NCBI RefSeq assembly: GCF_017565745.1 | Contig: NZ_JAGDYM010000003.1 | Location: 62,001 to 126,000, forward strand | Origin: Leucobacter weissii | GTDB taxonomy: Bacteria > Actinomycetota > Actinomycetes > Actinomycetales > Microbacteriaceae | Length of the DNA stretch: 64,000 bases | Direction: 5' to 3' | Shown here: positions 23,878 to 31,531 of the stretch, in pieces | Layout of the letters: every line of letters starts with the position of its first letter | Numbering within the stretch: position 1 is the stretch's first letter | The notes under the pieces: generated by a model | What the model was told of the DNA's origin: nothing | The model's input: the letters and a program-made list of their open reading frames with translations, nothing else | The model's database searches: none | Program-made: the position numbers and the translations under genes

Positions 23878-25083
23878 TCAGCCGCGGGCGTAGAAGCCGA
23901 GCACGGCGTCGATCACCCGGGCCTGGTCGGCCTCGCTCAGCTCCGTGGAGCTCGGCAGCGAGACGCCGCGCTCGAAGAGGGAGGCGGCGACGGAGTCCCC
24001 GGCCGCGGCCTCGTCCGCGCTGCCGCCGGACCCGCCGCGCACGAGCCGTCGCGCTCCGGCGAACGGCGGTTGCGCGCTGAGCGGCCGCCACAGCGCGCGG
24101 GCGCCGATGCGCCGCTGCTGCAGGTGATCCAGCAGCAGGTCCCGTTCCGCGGCGTCGCGGGCGAGGATCGAGTACAGCCAGTAGCTCGACTCGGCGCCCG
24201 GCAGCCGCGGGGGGAGCCCGACGGGCAGCTCCCCGAAGGCGGCCTCGTAGCGGCGCGCGATGGCGAGCTTGGCGGCGATGAACTCGGGGAGCCGGCCGAG
24301 CTGCGCGTTGCCGAGCGCGGCGGCGACGTTGGTGAGCCGGTAGTTGTAGCCGACCTCGTCGTGCAGGTAGCCGACGCCGGGCGCCTTCGCCTGCGTGGTG
24401 AGGTGGCGGGCGCGTTCCGCGAGGGCCGCGTCGTCGGTCACGATCATGCCGCCGCCTCCGGTGGTGGCGATCTTGTTGCCGTTGAACGAGAAGCAGCCGA
24501 TCCGGCCCGCGGTGCCGGTGGCGCGGCCGGCGAGCGCGCCGGACGACCAGCCGGCCCCGAGCGATTCCGCGGCGTCCTCCACGACGGGCACGCCGTGGCG
24601 CTCGGCCGCGTCGAGCAGCGCGTCCAGGCGTGCGGGCTGGCCCAGGATGTGCACGGCCTCGATCGCGGCCGGCTGCCGTTCGCCGGCGGCGGCACGCCGG
24701 TCGAGCTCTCGGACGACGAGCTCGGGGTCGAGGTTCCAGCTCGCGGCCTCGGAGTCGACGAACACGGGCACGGCGCCGAGGTAGGCGATGGGGTTCGCCG
24801 ACCCGATGAACGTGAAGTCGGAGCAGAGCACCTCGTCGCCCGCGCCGACCCCGACGAGCCGCAGCGCCACGTGCAGGGCGGCGGTGCCGCTCGCGCAGGC
24901 GACCGCGTGCGTCGCGCCGACGGTCTGCGCGAAGCGCTGTTCGAAGGCCTCGACCTCCGGGCCGACCGAGGAGACGAAGCCGGAGGCGACGGCGGCCTGC
25001 GTCGCCGCGATCTCCGCGAGCCCGATGTTCGGCACGGCGAGGGGGATGAACGACGGTTCGGCTGGTGATGCGGGATGCGTCAT
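23878..25083 (-). CDS. legC: LegC-type PLP aminotransferase (DegT/DnrJ/EryC1 family)
   Basis: 401 residues. Family blocks in order: VASGFVSSVGPEVEAFEQRFA, AVACASGTAALHVALRL, CSDFTFIGSANPIAYLGAVPVFVD, DAAESLGAGW, and the PLP lysine in CFSFNGNKIATTGGGGMIVTDD. In the legionaminic-acid pathway this enzyme installs the 4-amino group on the 4-keto-6-deoxy sugar made by LegB. The SFNGNK variant and the TFIGSANPI block are typical of LegC-like enzymes rather than of the DesV type. It starts 12 bp after the legB stop and is the last gene of the leg operon. Pathway assignment rests mainly on the neighbours. Confidence 0.85.
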   Translation of the reverse strand: MTHPASPAEPSFIPLAVPNIGLAEIAATQAAVASGFVSSVGPEVEAFEQRFAQTVGATHAVACASGTAALHVALRLVGVGAGDEVLCSDFTFIGSANPIAYLGAVPVFVDSEAASWNLDPELVVRELDRRAAAGERQPAAIEAVHILGQPARLDALLDAAERHGVPVVEDAAESLGAGWSSGALAGRATGTAGRIGCFSFNGNKIATTGGGGMIVTDDAALAERARHLTTQAKAPGVGYLHDEVGYNYRLTNVAAALGNAQLGRLPEFIAAKLAIARRYEAAFGELPVGLPPRLPGAESSYWLYSILARDAAERDLLLDHLQQRRIGARALWRPLSAQPPFAGARRLVRGGSGGSADEAAAGDSVAASLFERGVSLPSSTELSEADQARVIDAVLGFYARG

Positions 25084-25094
25084 CTGGTCGGTCC

Positions 25095-26114
25095 TCAGCG
25101 GTGGTATCGCTGGGCGGTGGCGAGGTCGACGCGGCCGCGCAGCCAGTCGGCGGTGCGGGCGAGGCCGTCCTCGAGGCCGACGGTGGGGGACCAGCCCAGC
25201 AGCTCGCCGGCGAGCGAGGGGTCGGAGAGCAGGATCTCCACCTCGGAGGCGGCGGGTCGTACGCGGTCCTCGTCGTGCTCGACGGCGGCGTCGTTGCCGG
25301 TCACGGTCTTGCAGAGCTCGACGAGCTCGCCGATCGACACGGTGCGCCCGGTGCCGAGCTGCACGGTGGCGCCCGGCTCGAGGTCCGCGACCGCGGCGCG
25401 CGCGAAGCCGTCCGCGGTGTCGGTGACGAAGGTGAAGTCCCGCTGCGGGCTGAGGGCGCCGAGCCTGATCCGCTCCGCCCCCGCGAGCAGCTGCGAGAGC
25501 ACGGTGGTGATCACGGCGCGGGCGGACTGGCGCGGGCCGAAGGTGTTGAAGGGGCGCAGCACCGTGAGCGGCAGCTCGAAGGAGCGCGCGTACGACTCGG
25601 CGAGCTTGTCGGCGCCGATCTTCGAGGCCGAATAGGGCGACTGCCCCTTGAGCGCGTGGTCCTCGCTGATCGGCACGCTGTCGGGCGTGCCGTAGACCTC
25701 GGAGGTCGAGGTGTGGACGAGGCGCTCGATGCCGTGCTGCCTGGCGGCCTCCAGCACGTTGAGGGTGCCGCCGATGTTGGTGTCGACGTAGGATCGCGGC
25801 GCCGAGTAGGAGTGGGGGATGGCGATGAGCGCGGCGAGGTGCAGCACGATCCGCTGCCCGGCGACCGCCTCGCGCACGTGCTCGGGGTCGCGGATGTCGC
25901 CGAGCACGGTGCGGGCGCGGTCCTCGGCGAGCGCCGCCTGGAACGTCTCGGATTCGTCGAGCCAGCCGAGCGTGCCGAAGGAGTTGTACATGCAGAACGC
26001 GGTCACCTCGGCGCCCGCGGCGAGCAGGCGTTCGACCACGTGCGAGCCGATGAAGCCGTCGGCTCCCGTCACGAGGACGCGCGCGCCGGAGAGGGGGTGC
26101 TGGTCGGGGGTCAC
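25095..26114 (-). CDS. legB: LegB-type nucleotide-sugar 4,6-dehydratase (extended SDR)
   Basis: 339 residues. The GTG start overlaps the ptmE stop (GTGA). Motifs are NAD-binding GADGFIGSHVVE, DIRD, LAALIAIPHSYSAPRSYVDTNIGGTLNVLEAA, active-site STSEVYG and YSASKIGADKL (YxxxK), and the product-side RPFNTFGPRQS. It dehydrates an NDP-GlcNAc to the 4-keto-6-deoxy intermediate. The N-terminal FCMYNSFGTLGWLDE stretch is a familiar feature of LegB-like dehydratases. The adjacent guanylyltransferase implies a GDP-linked substrate, as in Campylobacter. UDP-GlcNAc 4-epimerase activity is unlikely given the leg context. Confidence 0.85.
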   Translation of the reverse strand: MTPDQHPLSGARVLVTGADGFIGSHVVERLLAAGAEVTAFCMYNSFGTLGWLDESETFQAALAEDRARTVLGDIRDPEHVREAVAGQRIVLHLAALIAIPHSYSAPRSYVDTNIGGTLNVLEAARQHGIERLVHTSTSEVYGTPDSVPISEDHALKGQSPYSASKIGADKLAESYARSFELPLTVLRPFNTFGPRQSARAVITTVLSQLLAGAERIRLGALSPQRDFTFVTDTADGFARAAVADLEPGATVQLGTGRTVSIGELVELCKTVTGNDAAVEHDEDRVRPAASEVEILLSDPSLAGELLGWSPTVGLEDGLARTADWLRGRVDLATAQRYHR

Positions 26115-27166
26115 TGTGCTGCTCCTTGTGCTCGTGCGAGGTCGTGCGGGGTGCCGATGTCGATCCAGCCTGCGTCGATCGCCCAGGCGCTCACCCGTCG
26201 GCCGGAGTCGAGGCACTGCTCGGCGAGTCCCGGCATCGTGCTCGGGCGGTTGTAGGGGAGCAGTCGCACGAGCTCGGCGTCGATGCAGTAGATGCCGGTG
26301 TTGATCTCGACGGCCAGCTCCGGCTTCTCGGAGACGGCGGTGATCGTGCGCTCCTCGTCGTATTCGACGACGCCGAAGGGCACGGTGTGGCGGTAGGTCT
26401 TGACCCCCATCGTCAGCGCCGCTCCCGATGCCTCGTGCTCGCGGATGAGCCTGGCGGCGTCGAACTCGACCAGCAGGTCGGCGTTCAGCACGAGCAGCGG
26501 AGGCGCCTGGGCGGAGGTGACCGCGGGGTCGAGCAGCGTGAGGGAGCCCGCGGTGCCGAGCGGGTTCTCCGCGGTCTCGCGCAGGTAGTCGATGGAGCAG
26601 CCGAGGCGGCTGCCGTCGCCGAGGCGCGCCTCGATCTGCTCGGCGAAGTGGTTGACGCTGATCGAGAGGTTGCGGATGCCGTTGCCGACGAGCTGCAGGA
26701 TCACCCATTCGATGATGGGGCGGCCCGCGACGGTGATCAGCGGCTTCGGCACGTGGCGGGTGAGGGCGCCGAGCCGGGTGCCCTTGCCTCCGGCCATGAT
26801 CACGGCCCGGTTCGGCAGCACGGCGCCGCCGATGATCTCGGAGAGGGTGTGGATCGAGGCGACCGTTCCGTCGGGGGCGATCTCGGGCACGGCGTTGATG
26901 CGCAGCGCGGTCATGAGGTCGAGGATGTGCGCGCGGGCGGTGCCGGTGGGCACCGTCCTGGGCGCGCGCTTCACGTGCGGTGCGATGGGATCCTCGAGCC
27001 GGGCGCCCGAGATGAGGGCGCGTCGCAGGTCGCCGTCGGTGATCACCCCGACGAGCTTCCGGGCGTCGTCCACCACGCAGGCCAGGCCGGTGGCGCTGCC
27101 GTCGATGGCGGTGAAGGCGTCGAGCACGGTGGCGTGCTCGCGCAGCAGGTAGTCGGCGATCATCAT
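26111..27166 (-). CDS. ptmE: PtmE-type CBS-domain nucleotidyltransferase
   Basis: 351 residues. Residues 1-115 form a CBS pair (TGLACVVDDARKLVGVITDGDLRRAL, INAVPEIAPDGTVASIHTLSEI). Residues 120-345 form a sugar-phosphate nucleotidyltransferase with MAGGKGTRLGALTRHVPKPLI, LNADLLVEFD and GIYCIDAELV. This fusion is the hallmark of PtmE, which makes the GDP-hexosamine that feeds legionaminic-acid synthesis in Campylobacter. The CBS part may sense nucleotide levels. It overlaps legG by 4 bp upstream and legB by 4 bp downstream, so it sits in the middle of a translationally coupled operon. Guanosine specificity is inherited from the family and is not proven by residues here. Confidence 0.85.
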   Translation of the reverse strand: MMIADYLLREHATVLDAFTAIDGSATGLACVVDDARKLVGVITDGDLRRALISGARLEDPIAPHVKRAPRTVPTGTARAHILDLMTALRINAVPEIAPDGTVASIHTLSEIIGGAVLPNRAVIMAGGKGTRLGALTRHVPKPLITVAGRPIIEWVILQLVGNGIRNLSISVNHFAEQIEARLGDGSRLGCSIDYLRETAENPLGTAGSLTLLDPAVTSAQAPPLLVLNADLLVEFDAARLIREHEASGAALTMGVKTYRHTVPFGVVEYDEERTITAVSEKPELAVEINTGIYCIDAELVRLLPYNRPSTMPGLAEQCLDSGRRVSAWAIDAGWIDIGTPHDLARAQGAAQ

Positions 27167-28362
27167 TCTCCCAGCGCCGTCCCGCCTGGCAGGGTGCGGA
27201 ACGGCTTCATACGCAGGGTATCCGGTGCGGGCAGGATCGACGATTCGATGGCGGCGACGATCTGCTCGGCGGCGGATCCGTCGGGGCCGGCGTCGTTCCG
27301 GTACGGGTTGCCGAAGCGGCGGCCCGGCCCGCGGGGCAGCGCGAGGGCCGCCTCGACGGCGCGCGCCACGTTCTCCCGGCCCTCGTCGGCGTGCAGCACG
27401 GAGTCGGCGCGGAGCCTGCCCTGCTGGCGCTGCCCGATGTCGACCGACGGCACGAGCGCGGTGGGCGCTTCGATGATGCCCGAGGAGGAGTTGCCGGCGA
27501 CCACGTCGACCGAGGCGAGCACGCGGGGGAAGTCGGCGCCGATGCTGTCGACGGGGATGACGCGGGGCTCGCCGTCGGCGACGTGCCGCAGCGCCGCGAT
27601 GATCCGCTCGCGGCCGGTGTCGTAGCCCGGTGCGGTGACGATCACCGTGCCCGTGCGGTCGAGCACGCCGCGGAGGGCGGCCGCGGCCGCGGCGCCCGGA
27701 TCGGCCGCGGCGCCCGGATCCTCGCCCGGGTTCGCGGAGGTCGGCGGGTGGTAGGTGAACAGGGCGATGGGGCGGGCGAGTTCGCGGCCGAAGCGCTCCC
27801 GCAGTTCCGCGTCGCTCAGCGGCGCGGCGCCGGCGATCCGGTCGAGTCCGGGTGCGCCGGTGCGGACGATGCGCTCCGGCGGCTCGCCGAGCTGCCGCAC
27901 CCGTGCGGCCGCGTCGGCCGACGCCACGCAGTGGAGGTCTGCGAGCTTCGTCACGGCGTGGCGGACGCGCTCGTCGAGGGCGCCCTCCGTGACTTCGCCG
28001 CCGTGCAGGTGGACGATGGGGATGCCGTGCAGAAACGCCTGCGGCACGACGAAGAGCAGTTCCCAGCGGTCGCCGAGCACCACGAGCGCGTCGAAGCGGT
28101 GCTCGGCGAACACGCGGTGGGCGCCGGCGACGAGCAGCTCGCCCTGGGCGGCGACGGCGTCCCGGTCGAGGGAGCGCAGCGGCGGGGCGAGGGCGTGGAT
28201 CTCGGGCTCCGCGCCGAGCCGCTCGGCGAGGGACGCCGCGTCGAAGGCGACCCCGGTGAGCAGGTGCAGCGCGATGCCGGGGCGACGCCGGAGGGCGGAG
28301 AGCACCGGCTCCAGGGGGCCGAGGTCGGCGCGGGTGCCGACGAACACGGCGACGTGGTGCAT
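27163..28362 (-). CDS. legG: NDP-diacetamido-trideoxyglucose 2-epimerase, hydrolysing (LegG/NeuC family)
   Basis: 399 residues. Begins HHVAVFVGTRADLGPLEPVLSAL. Other GT-B-type epimerase blocks are DALVVLGDRWELLFVVPQAFLHGIPIVHLHGGEVTEGALDERVRHAVTKLADLH, VRTGAPGLDRI, and the C-terminal GNSSSGIIEAPTALVPSVDIGQRQQGRL. The enzyme removes the nucleotide and inverts C2, releasing 2,4-diacetamido-trideoxymannose. An extra alanine-rich stretch (DPGAAADPGAAAAAALRG, about residues 217-234) comes from a short DNA duplication (gcggcgcccggatc repeated). Starts 4 bp after legI. Confidence 0.86.
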   Translation of the reverse strand: MHHVAVFVGTRADLGPLEPVLSALRRRPGIALHLLTGVAFDAASLAERLGAEPEIHALAPPLRSLDRDAVAAQGELLVAGAHRVFAEHRFDALVVLGDRWELLFVVPQAFLHGIPIVHLHGGEVTEGALDERVRHAVTKLADLHCVASADAAARVRQLGEPPERIVRTGAPGLDRIAGAAPLSDAELRERFGRELARPIALFTYHPPTSANPGEDPGAAADPGAAAAAALRGVLDRTGTVIVTAPGYDTGRERIIAALRHVADGEPRVIPVDSIGADFPRVLASVDVVAGNSSSGIIEAPTALVPSVDIGQRQQGRLRADSVLHADEGRENVARAVEAALALPRGPGRRFGNPYRNDAGPDGSAAEQIVAAIESSILPAPDTLRMKPFRTLPGGTALGE

Positions 28363-28366
28363 GGCG

Positions 28367-29416
28367 CTACCCCCGGTCTCGTTCGGGGTGCTCCTCGAGG
28401 TGCTCCTCGGTGATGGGGTCGTGGGCGCGGAGGTCGCGGGCGAGGCGGCGCCCGGCGATCGCCTGCGAGGGGCGCAGTCCGGTCTCCGGGCGCAGCGCGA
28501 CCAGGTCCTCGGCGGTCAGGACGTGCCCGCGCGGGAGCGGTCTGGCGGCGTGCCAGGAGCGGCGCACGAGCGGTGCGTTCTCCTCCTCGGAGGGCATCCG
28601 CCGCTTGCGTCCGTCCCCGAGCATGGCGATGGCGCGGGCGATGCGCGCGGCGTAGTCGCCGAGTTCGTCCGGGGTGAGGCTGGCCTGGTGGTCGGGCCCG
28701 GGGAGCGTCCGGTCGAGGGTGAAGTGCTTCTCGAAGAGGCGGGCGCCGAGCGCCGCGGCCGCGAGCGCCGCGTCGGCGCCGAGGGTGTGATCCGACCAGC
28801 CGACCGGCACGCCGAAGCGCTCGTGCAGGGCGGGGATCGCGGCGAGGTTGCAGTCCTCGGGGGGTGCGGGGTAGGCGGAGACGCAGTGGAAGAGGGCGAC
28901 GGCGGGGGCGGCGCTCGCCGCCGCGAGCGCGGCGTCGATCTCCGGGAGCTCCGCCATGCCGGTGGAGAGGAGCAGCGGCAGGCCGGCTCCGGCCAGCTCG
29001 GCGATGAACGGCGTGTTGGTGAGTTCGCCGGAGGGCACCTTGAGCGCGTCGACGCCCAGGTCCACGAGCAGCCGGGCGCTGTCGAGGTCGAAGGGGGTGC
29101 TGAGGAACCCGATGCCGGCGTCGTCGGCGTGGCGCCGCAGCTCGGGCCACGCCTCGCGGGGCAGGGCGAGGGAGCGCAGGAGCGCGGTCTGATCCTGCGG
29201 TCCGCCCTGGCGGCGCTGGTAGGGGGTGGAGGCGGCGTCGGGCGCGACCAGCTGGTCCACGACGAACGTCTGGAACTTGACGATGTGCGCGCCCGCGGCG
29301 ACTGCGGCGTCGATGAGCCGGTGCGCCAGCGCGAGGTCGCCGTTGTGGTTGACGCCGGCCTCGGCGATCAGCGCGAAGCCGTCGCCGCCCTGCGCGATGT
29401 TCCGCAGCTCAGCCAC
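28367..29416 (-). CDS. legI: Legionaminic acid synthase (NeuB family)
   Basis: 349 residues, GTG start overlapping the end of legH. The TIM-barrel NeuB domain is complete: FALIAEAGVNHNGDLALAHRLIDAA, IVKFQTF, LLSTGMAELPEID, ALFHCVSAYPAPPEDCNLAAI, VGWSDHT, LFEKHFTLDRTLPGPDHQASLTPDEL. The C-terminal SAF (antifreeze-like) domain is at about 285-340 (RPLPRGHVLTAEDLVALRPETGL). It condenses the mannose derivative with phosphoenolpyruvate to form the nine-carbon acid. NeuB, LegI and PseI are hard to separate by eye; LegI is preferred because legB, legC and ptmE are beside it and no pseB or pseG-like gene is present. Confidence 0.88.
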   Translation of the reverse strand: MAELRNIAQGGDGFALIAEAGVNHNGDLALAHRLIDAAVAAGAHIVKFQTFVVDQLVAPDAASTPYQRRQGGPQDQTALLRSLALPREAWPELRRHADDAGIGFLSTPFDLDSARLLVDLGVDALKVPSGELTNTPFIAELAGAGLPLLLSTGMAELPEIDAALAAASAAPAVALFHCVSAYPAPPEDCNLAAIPALHERFGVPVGWSDHTLGADAALAAAALGARLFEKHFTLDRTLPGPDHQASLTPDELGDYAARIARAIAMLGDGRKRRMPSEEENAPLVRRSWHAARPLPRGHVLTAEDLVALRPETGLRPSQAIAGRRLARDLRAHDPITEEHLEEHPERDRG

Positions 29417-30053
29417 GGTCGCCTCCGATCGGTCTCGCGGGCGTGCCGACGACCGTGCTGCCCGGGGGCACGTCGGCGACGACGGTGGCTCCGGCGCCCA
29501 CCGTCGCGCCCGCGCCCACGGCGAGCCCCGGCAGGATCGTGGCGCCGGAGCCGATCAGCGCCTCGGCGCCGACGGCGACGCCGCCGAGGAGTCGCGCGCC
29601 GGGTGCGATGTGCGCGCCCGCGCCGACCTCGCACTCGTGCTCGACCACGGCCGAGGTGTTGACGATCGCGCCGGCGCCGATCGCGGCGCGGGGGCCGACG
29701 TGGGCGTGCTCGAGCACGACGCTCACGGCGCCGATCGCGGCCGAGGCGGAGACCGACGCGGTCGCGGCGAGCAGCGGAGGGAGGGCGAGGCCGGCGGGGA
29801 TGCGTGAGAAGAGGGCCATCCTGGCGCGGTTGTCGCCGATCCCGACGAGGATCCGGATGCGATGCAGCTCCGCGTGCGCGATCGCGGCGCCGTCGTCCTC
29901 GAACGCGACCGGGAGCACGCTGGCGGCGGGGTCTCCCGCGTGGCCGGCGATGCGGAATCCGGCCCGGACGAGCGCATCGGCTACACTCAGGGCGTGGCCG
30001 CCGGCGCCGAGCACCAGCACCTCTTCCGCTGGGGTTCCGGGCGACGAGGACAC
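29409..30053 (-). CDS. legH: LegH/PglD-type sugar N-acetyltransferase
   Basis: 214 residues, first gene of the leg operon. The N-terminal NeuD/PglD Rossmann domain (EVLVLGAGGHALSVADAL, RILVGIGDNRAR) is followed by a left-handed beta-helix of hexapeptide repeats (AAIGAVSVVLEHAHVGPRAAIGAGAIVNTSAVVEHECEVG...). The histidine in VVEHECEVG corresponds to the general base of PglD. It would acetylate the 4-amino group installed by LegC. The GTG start is supported by TAGACT 6 nt upstream with no ribosome site. It overlaps legI by 8 bp. Confidence 0.83.
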   Translation of the reverse strand: MSSSPGTPAEEVLVLGAGGHALSVADALVRAGFRIAGHAGDPAASVLPVAFEDDGAAIAHAELHRIRILVGIGDNRARMALFSRIPAGLALPPLLAATASVSASAAIGAVSVVLEHAHVGPRAAIGAGAIVNTSAVVEHECEVGAGAHIAPGARLLGGVAVGAEALIGSGATILPGLAVGAGATVGAGATVVADVPPGSTVVGTPARPIGGDRG

Positions 30054-30059
30054 GGAGAC

Positions 30060-30065
30060 AGTCTA
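30060..30065 (-). promoter_or_regulatory. -10 box (TAGACT) of leaderless legH start, leg operon promoter
   Basis: Minus strand TAGACT, 6-nt spacer, GTG at 30053. It would drive legH-legI-legG-ptmE-legB-legC. Confidence 0.7.
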
Positions 30066-30129
30066 TCGGGCGGCCGTTCCGCGCGGACCGGCGCCCGAGC
30101 CCGACGGATGACGACGAGGGGAGCCCAGC

Positions 30130-30813
30130 GTGTCGACGATCGCGACCATCTGCGCGCGCGGCGGATCCACCGGCGTGCCGGGCAAGAACATCCGCGTGCT
30201 GCAGGGCAGGCCGCTGATCGCCCACACCATCGGGCAGGCGCTGGCCTGCCCGGAGATCGACGGCGTCTACGTCTCCACCGACTCGGCCGAGATCGCCGAG
30301 GTGGCCGAGCGCTTCGGGGCGACGGTCCTGGGTCTGCGCCCGGCGGAGCTCGCCACGGACGAGGCGCCGAAGCTGCCGGTGATCCGCCACCTGGTCGAGG
30401 CGGTCGAGGCCTCGGGCGCGACGGTGCGCCGCATCGTCGATCTCGATCCGACCTCGCCGCTGCGCGAGGTGGCCGACATCTCCGCGTGCCTGGGGCTGCT
30501 CGACGCGCGCACCGATCTGGTGATCACCGGGTATCTCTCCGACAAGAACCCGTACTTCAACATGGTGGAGGAGCGCGAGGGCGGCGTGTTCCGCCCGGTC
30601 GTGCATACGGGGCGCGATGTGGTGGCCCGGCAGCTGGCGCCGCGCGTCTATGCGATGAACGGGTCGGTCTACTGCTGGTGGCGCGAGACGTTCTCCGAGA
30701 GCCTGTGGGCGGGGCGGACGCGGCTGCACGAGATGCCGCGGGAGCGCTCGGTCGACATCGACCACGAGCTGGACTGGAAGCTCGTCGAACTGCTGCTGGC
30801 CGAACGGCCCTGA
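30130..30813 (+). CDS. legF: CMP-legionaminic acid synthetase (NeuA/LegF family)
   Basis: 227 residues from a GTG with GAGGGGAG 7-14 nt upstream. Signature P-loop-like ATICARGGSTGVPGKNIRVLQGRPLIAHT, VYVSTDSAEIAEVA, DLDPTSPLREVADI, and C-terminal SVDIDHELDWKLVELLL, where the two aspartates bind the metal. It activates the nonulosonic acid with CTP for transfer. It is divergent from the leg operon with a 76-bp gap. Length and motifs are normal for NeuA/PseF/LegF; specificity for legionaminate is inferred from the operon. Confidence 0.87.
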   Translation: MSTIATICARGGSTGVPGKNIRVLQGRPLIAHTIGQALACPEIDGVYVSTDSAEIAEVAERFGATVLGLRPAELATDEAPKLPVIRHLVEAVEASGATVRRIVDLDPTSPLREVADISACLGLLDARTDLVITGYLSDKNPYFNMVEEREGGVFRPVVHTGRDVVARQLAPRVYAMNGSVYCWWRETFSESLWAGRTRLHEMPRERSVDIDHELDWKLVELLLAERP

Positions 30814-30924
30814 AACGGCGCGGGAGGCACACCCGAGCTTCTCTACTCGCAGGTATGCAGGAGTTGAAACAAGGCAGCAGTCTCCGTCGAGATCCACCAG
30901 GGATTCGCCTCGTGGTGGCGTCAC

Positions 30925-31035
30925 CAGATGGGTCTGAAGATTCTCCCCTGCCCGATTCGGCTGTTCTGGTCGAATCGCATGCAAACCTATCGGACGCGCC
31001 ACCATGTCAGCGACTTGCAGGCCGGCACTATTGCA
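30925..31035 (-). pseudogene. Relic of a DUF3800-type gene (C-terminal motif only)
   Basis: Translated on the minus strand, the stretch contains GLQVADMVARPIGLHAIRP followed by EQPNRA. This closely resembles the C-terminal block of DUF3800 proteins (an LQLADLIAYPIGRHV...PNRAF pattern, quoted from memory). The frame is not part of a plausible gene: the upstream sequence has no related residues and the downstream 20 or so codons are unlike the family. It is thus a decayed fragment. DUF3800 genes are often carried by mobile or defence-rich regions. Confidence 0.45.
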
Positions 31036-31128
31036 CTGTTTGCTGAGTTCGCTTTTTTCTGCCCGGCATCCCCGAACGGGGGTGACAGAACGGGAGTGGA
31101 GCGGGTGCGAGATACCCATCGCGCGGGG

Positions 31129-31239
31129 CGTCCGGACGTGGTGCTGATGGACATCAACATGCCGCCGGGCATGTCGGGGGTCGAGGCCACCGCGCAGCTC
31201 GTGATCCGGGCGGTCGAGTGCCGCTACATCAGCATCTGA
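31129..31239 (+). pseudogene. Relic of a NarL/LuxR-type response regulator with internal deletion
   Basis: Thirty-six codons read RPDVVLMDINMPPGMSGVEATA joined directly to QLVIRAVECRYIS and a stop. The first part matches the phosphoacceptor region of the response regulator at 43953-44666 (RPDVVLMDINMSPGISGIEATA). The second matches its last residues (AQLVVKAVEYRFIS). About 135 residues between them are missing. A receiver tip fused to the C-terminal helix cannot fold as a regulator, so this is a deletion relic. It ends at TGA; no start codon or related sequence is visible upstream. Confidence 0.75.
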
Positions 31240-31324
31240 GGCATTCGGCAGACCAGGGGAACGCGAAGCGTCCGGGAGGGGGACCGGGAGCACAGGGGGG
31301 CAGAGAACACCGGGAAGTAACACA

Positions 31325-31364
31325 CGTGGCGGGGCACCCACCGCAGAGTAGACACCCCGCCACG
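31325..31364. other. Hairpin in non-coding stretch 31240-31531
   Basis: CGTGGCGGGG and CCCCGCCACG are perfect 10-bp arms around a 20-nt loop. The 290-bp stretch holds no gene I can recognise. The hairpin could be a terminator or a decayed element end. Confidence 0.4.
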
Positions 31365-31492
31365 CGACCAGTTATCCGAAATGCCGCGCCCTGGCGATAG
31401 CGCTGGCAGTCCGTGAACCATCCTGCTTGCTGACGCATACCCGGATGGATGGCATCAGTCTAAGCAGACCGACCGAACACCGTCAATGGATC

Positions 31493-31517
31493 TGCGGGTT
31501 CTCAGCCGACACCCGCA
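31493..31517 (-). terminator. Terminator candidate after the 31532-33745 gene
   Basis: TGCGGGT and ACCCGCA pair around an 11-nt loop, beginning 15 nt after the stop codon on the minus strand. Confidence 0.45.
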
Positions 31518-31531
31518 GGCAGCCGCGGCGC

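Noticed and set aside
28367-29416. Sialic (Neu5Ac) or pseudaminic acid synthase
   Set aside because: No pseB/pseG-like genes are present, and NeuB-type sialic acid synthesis would not need LegB, LegC and PtmE-like partners. Legionaminic acid explains all neighbours.
30814-31531. Insertion sequence or transposon at the graveyard interval
   Set aside because: No transposase, terminal inverted repeats with target duplication, or recombinase gene could be found. Only relics and a 10-bp hairpin are visible.
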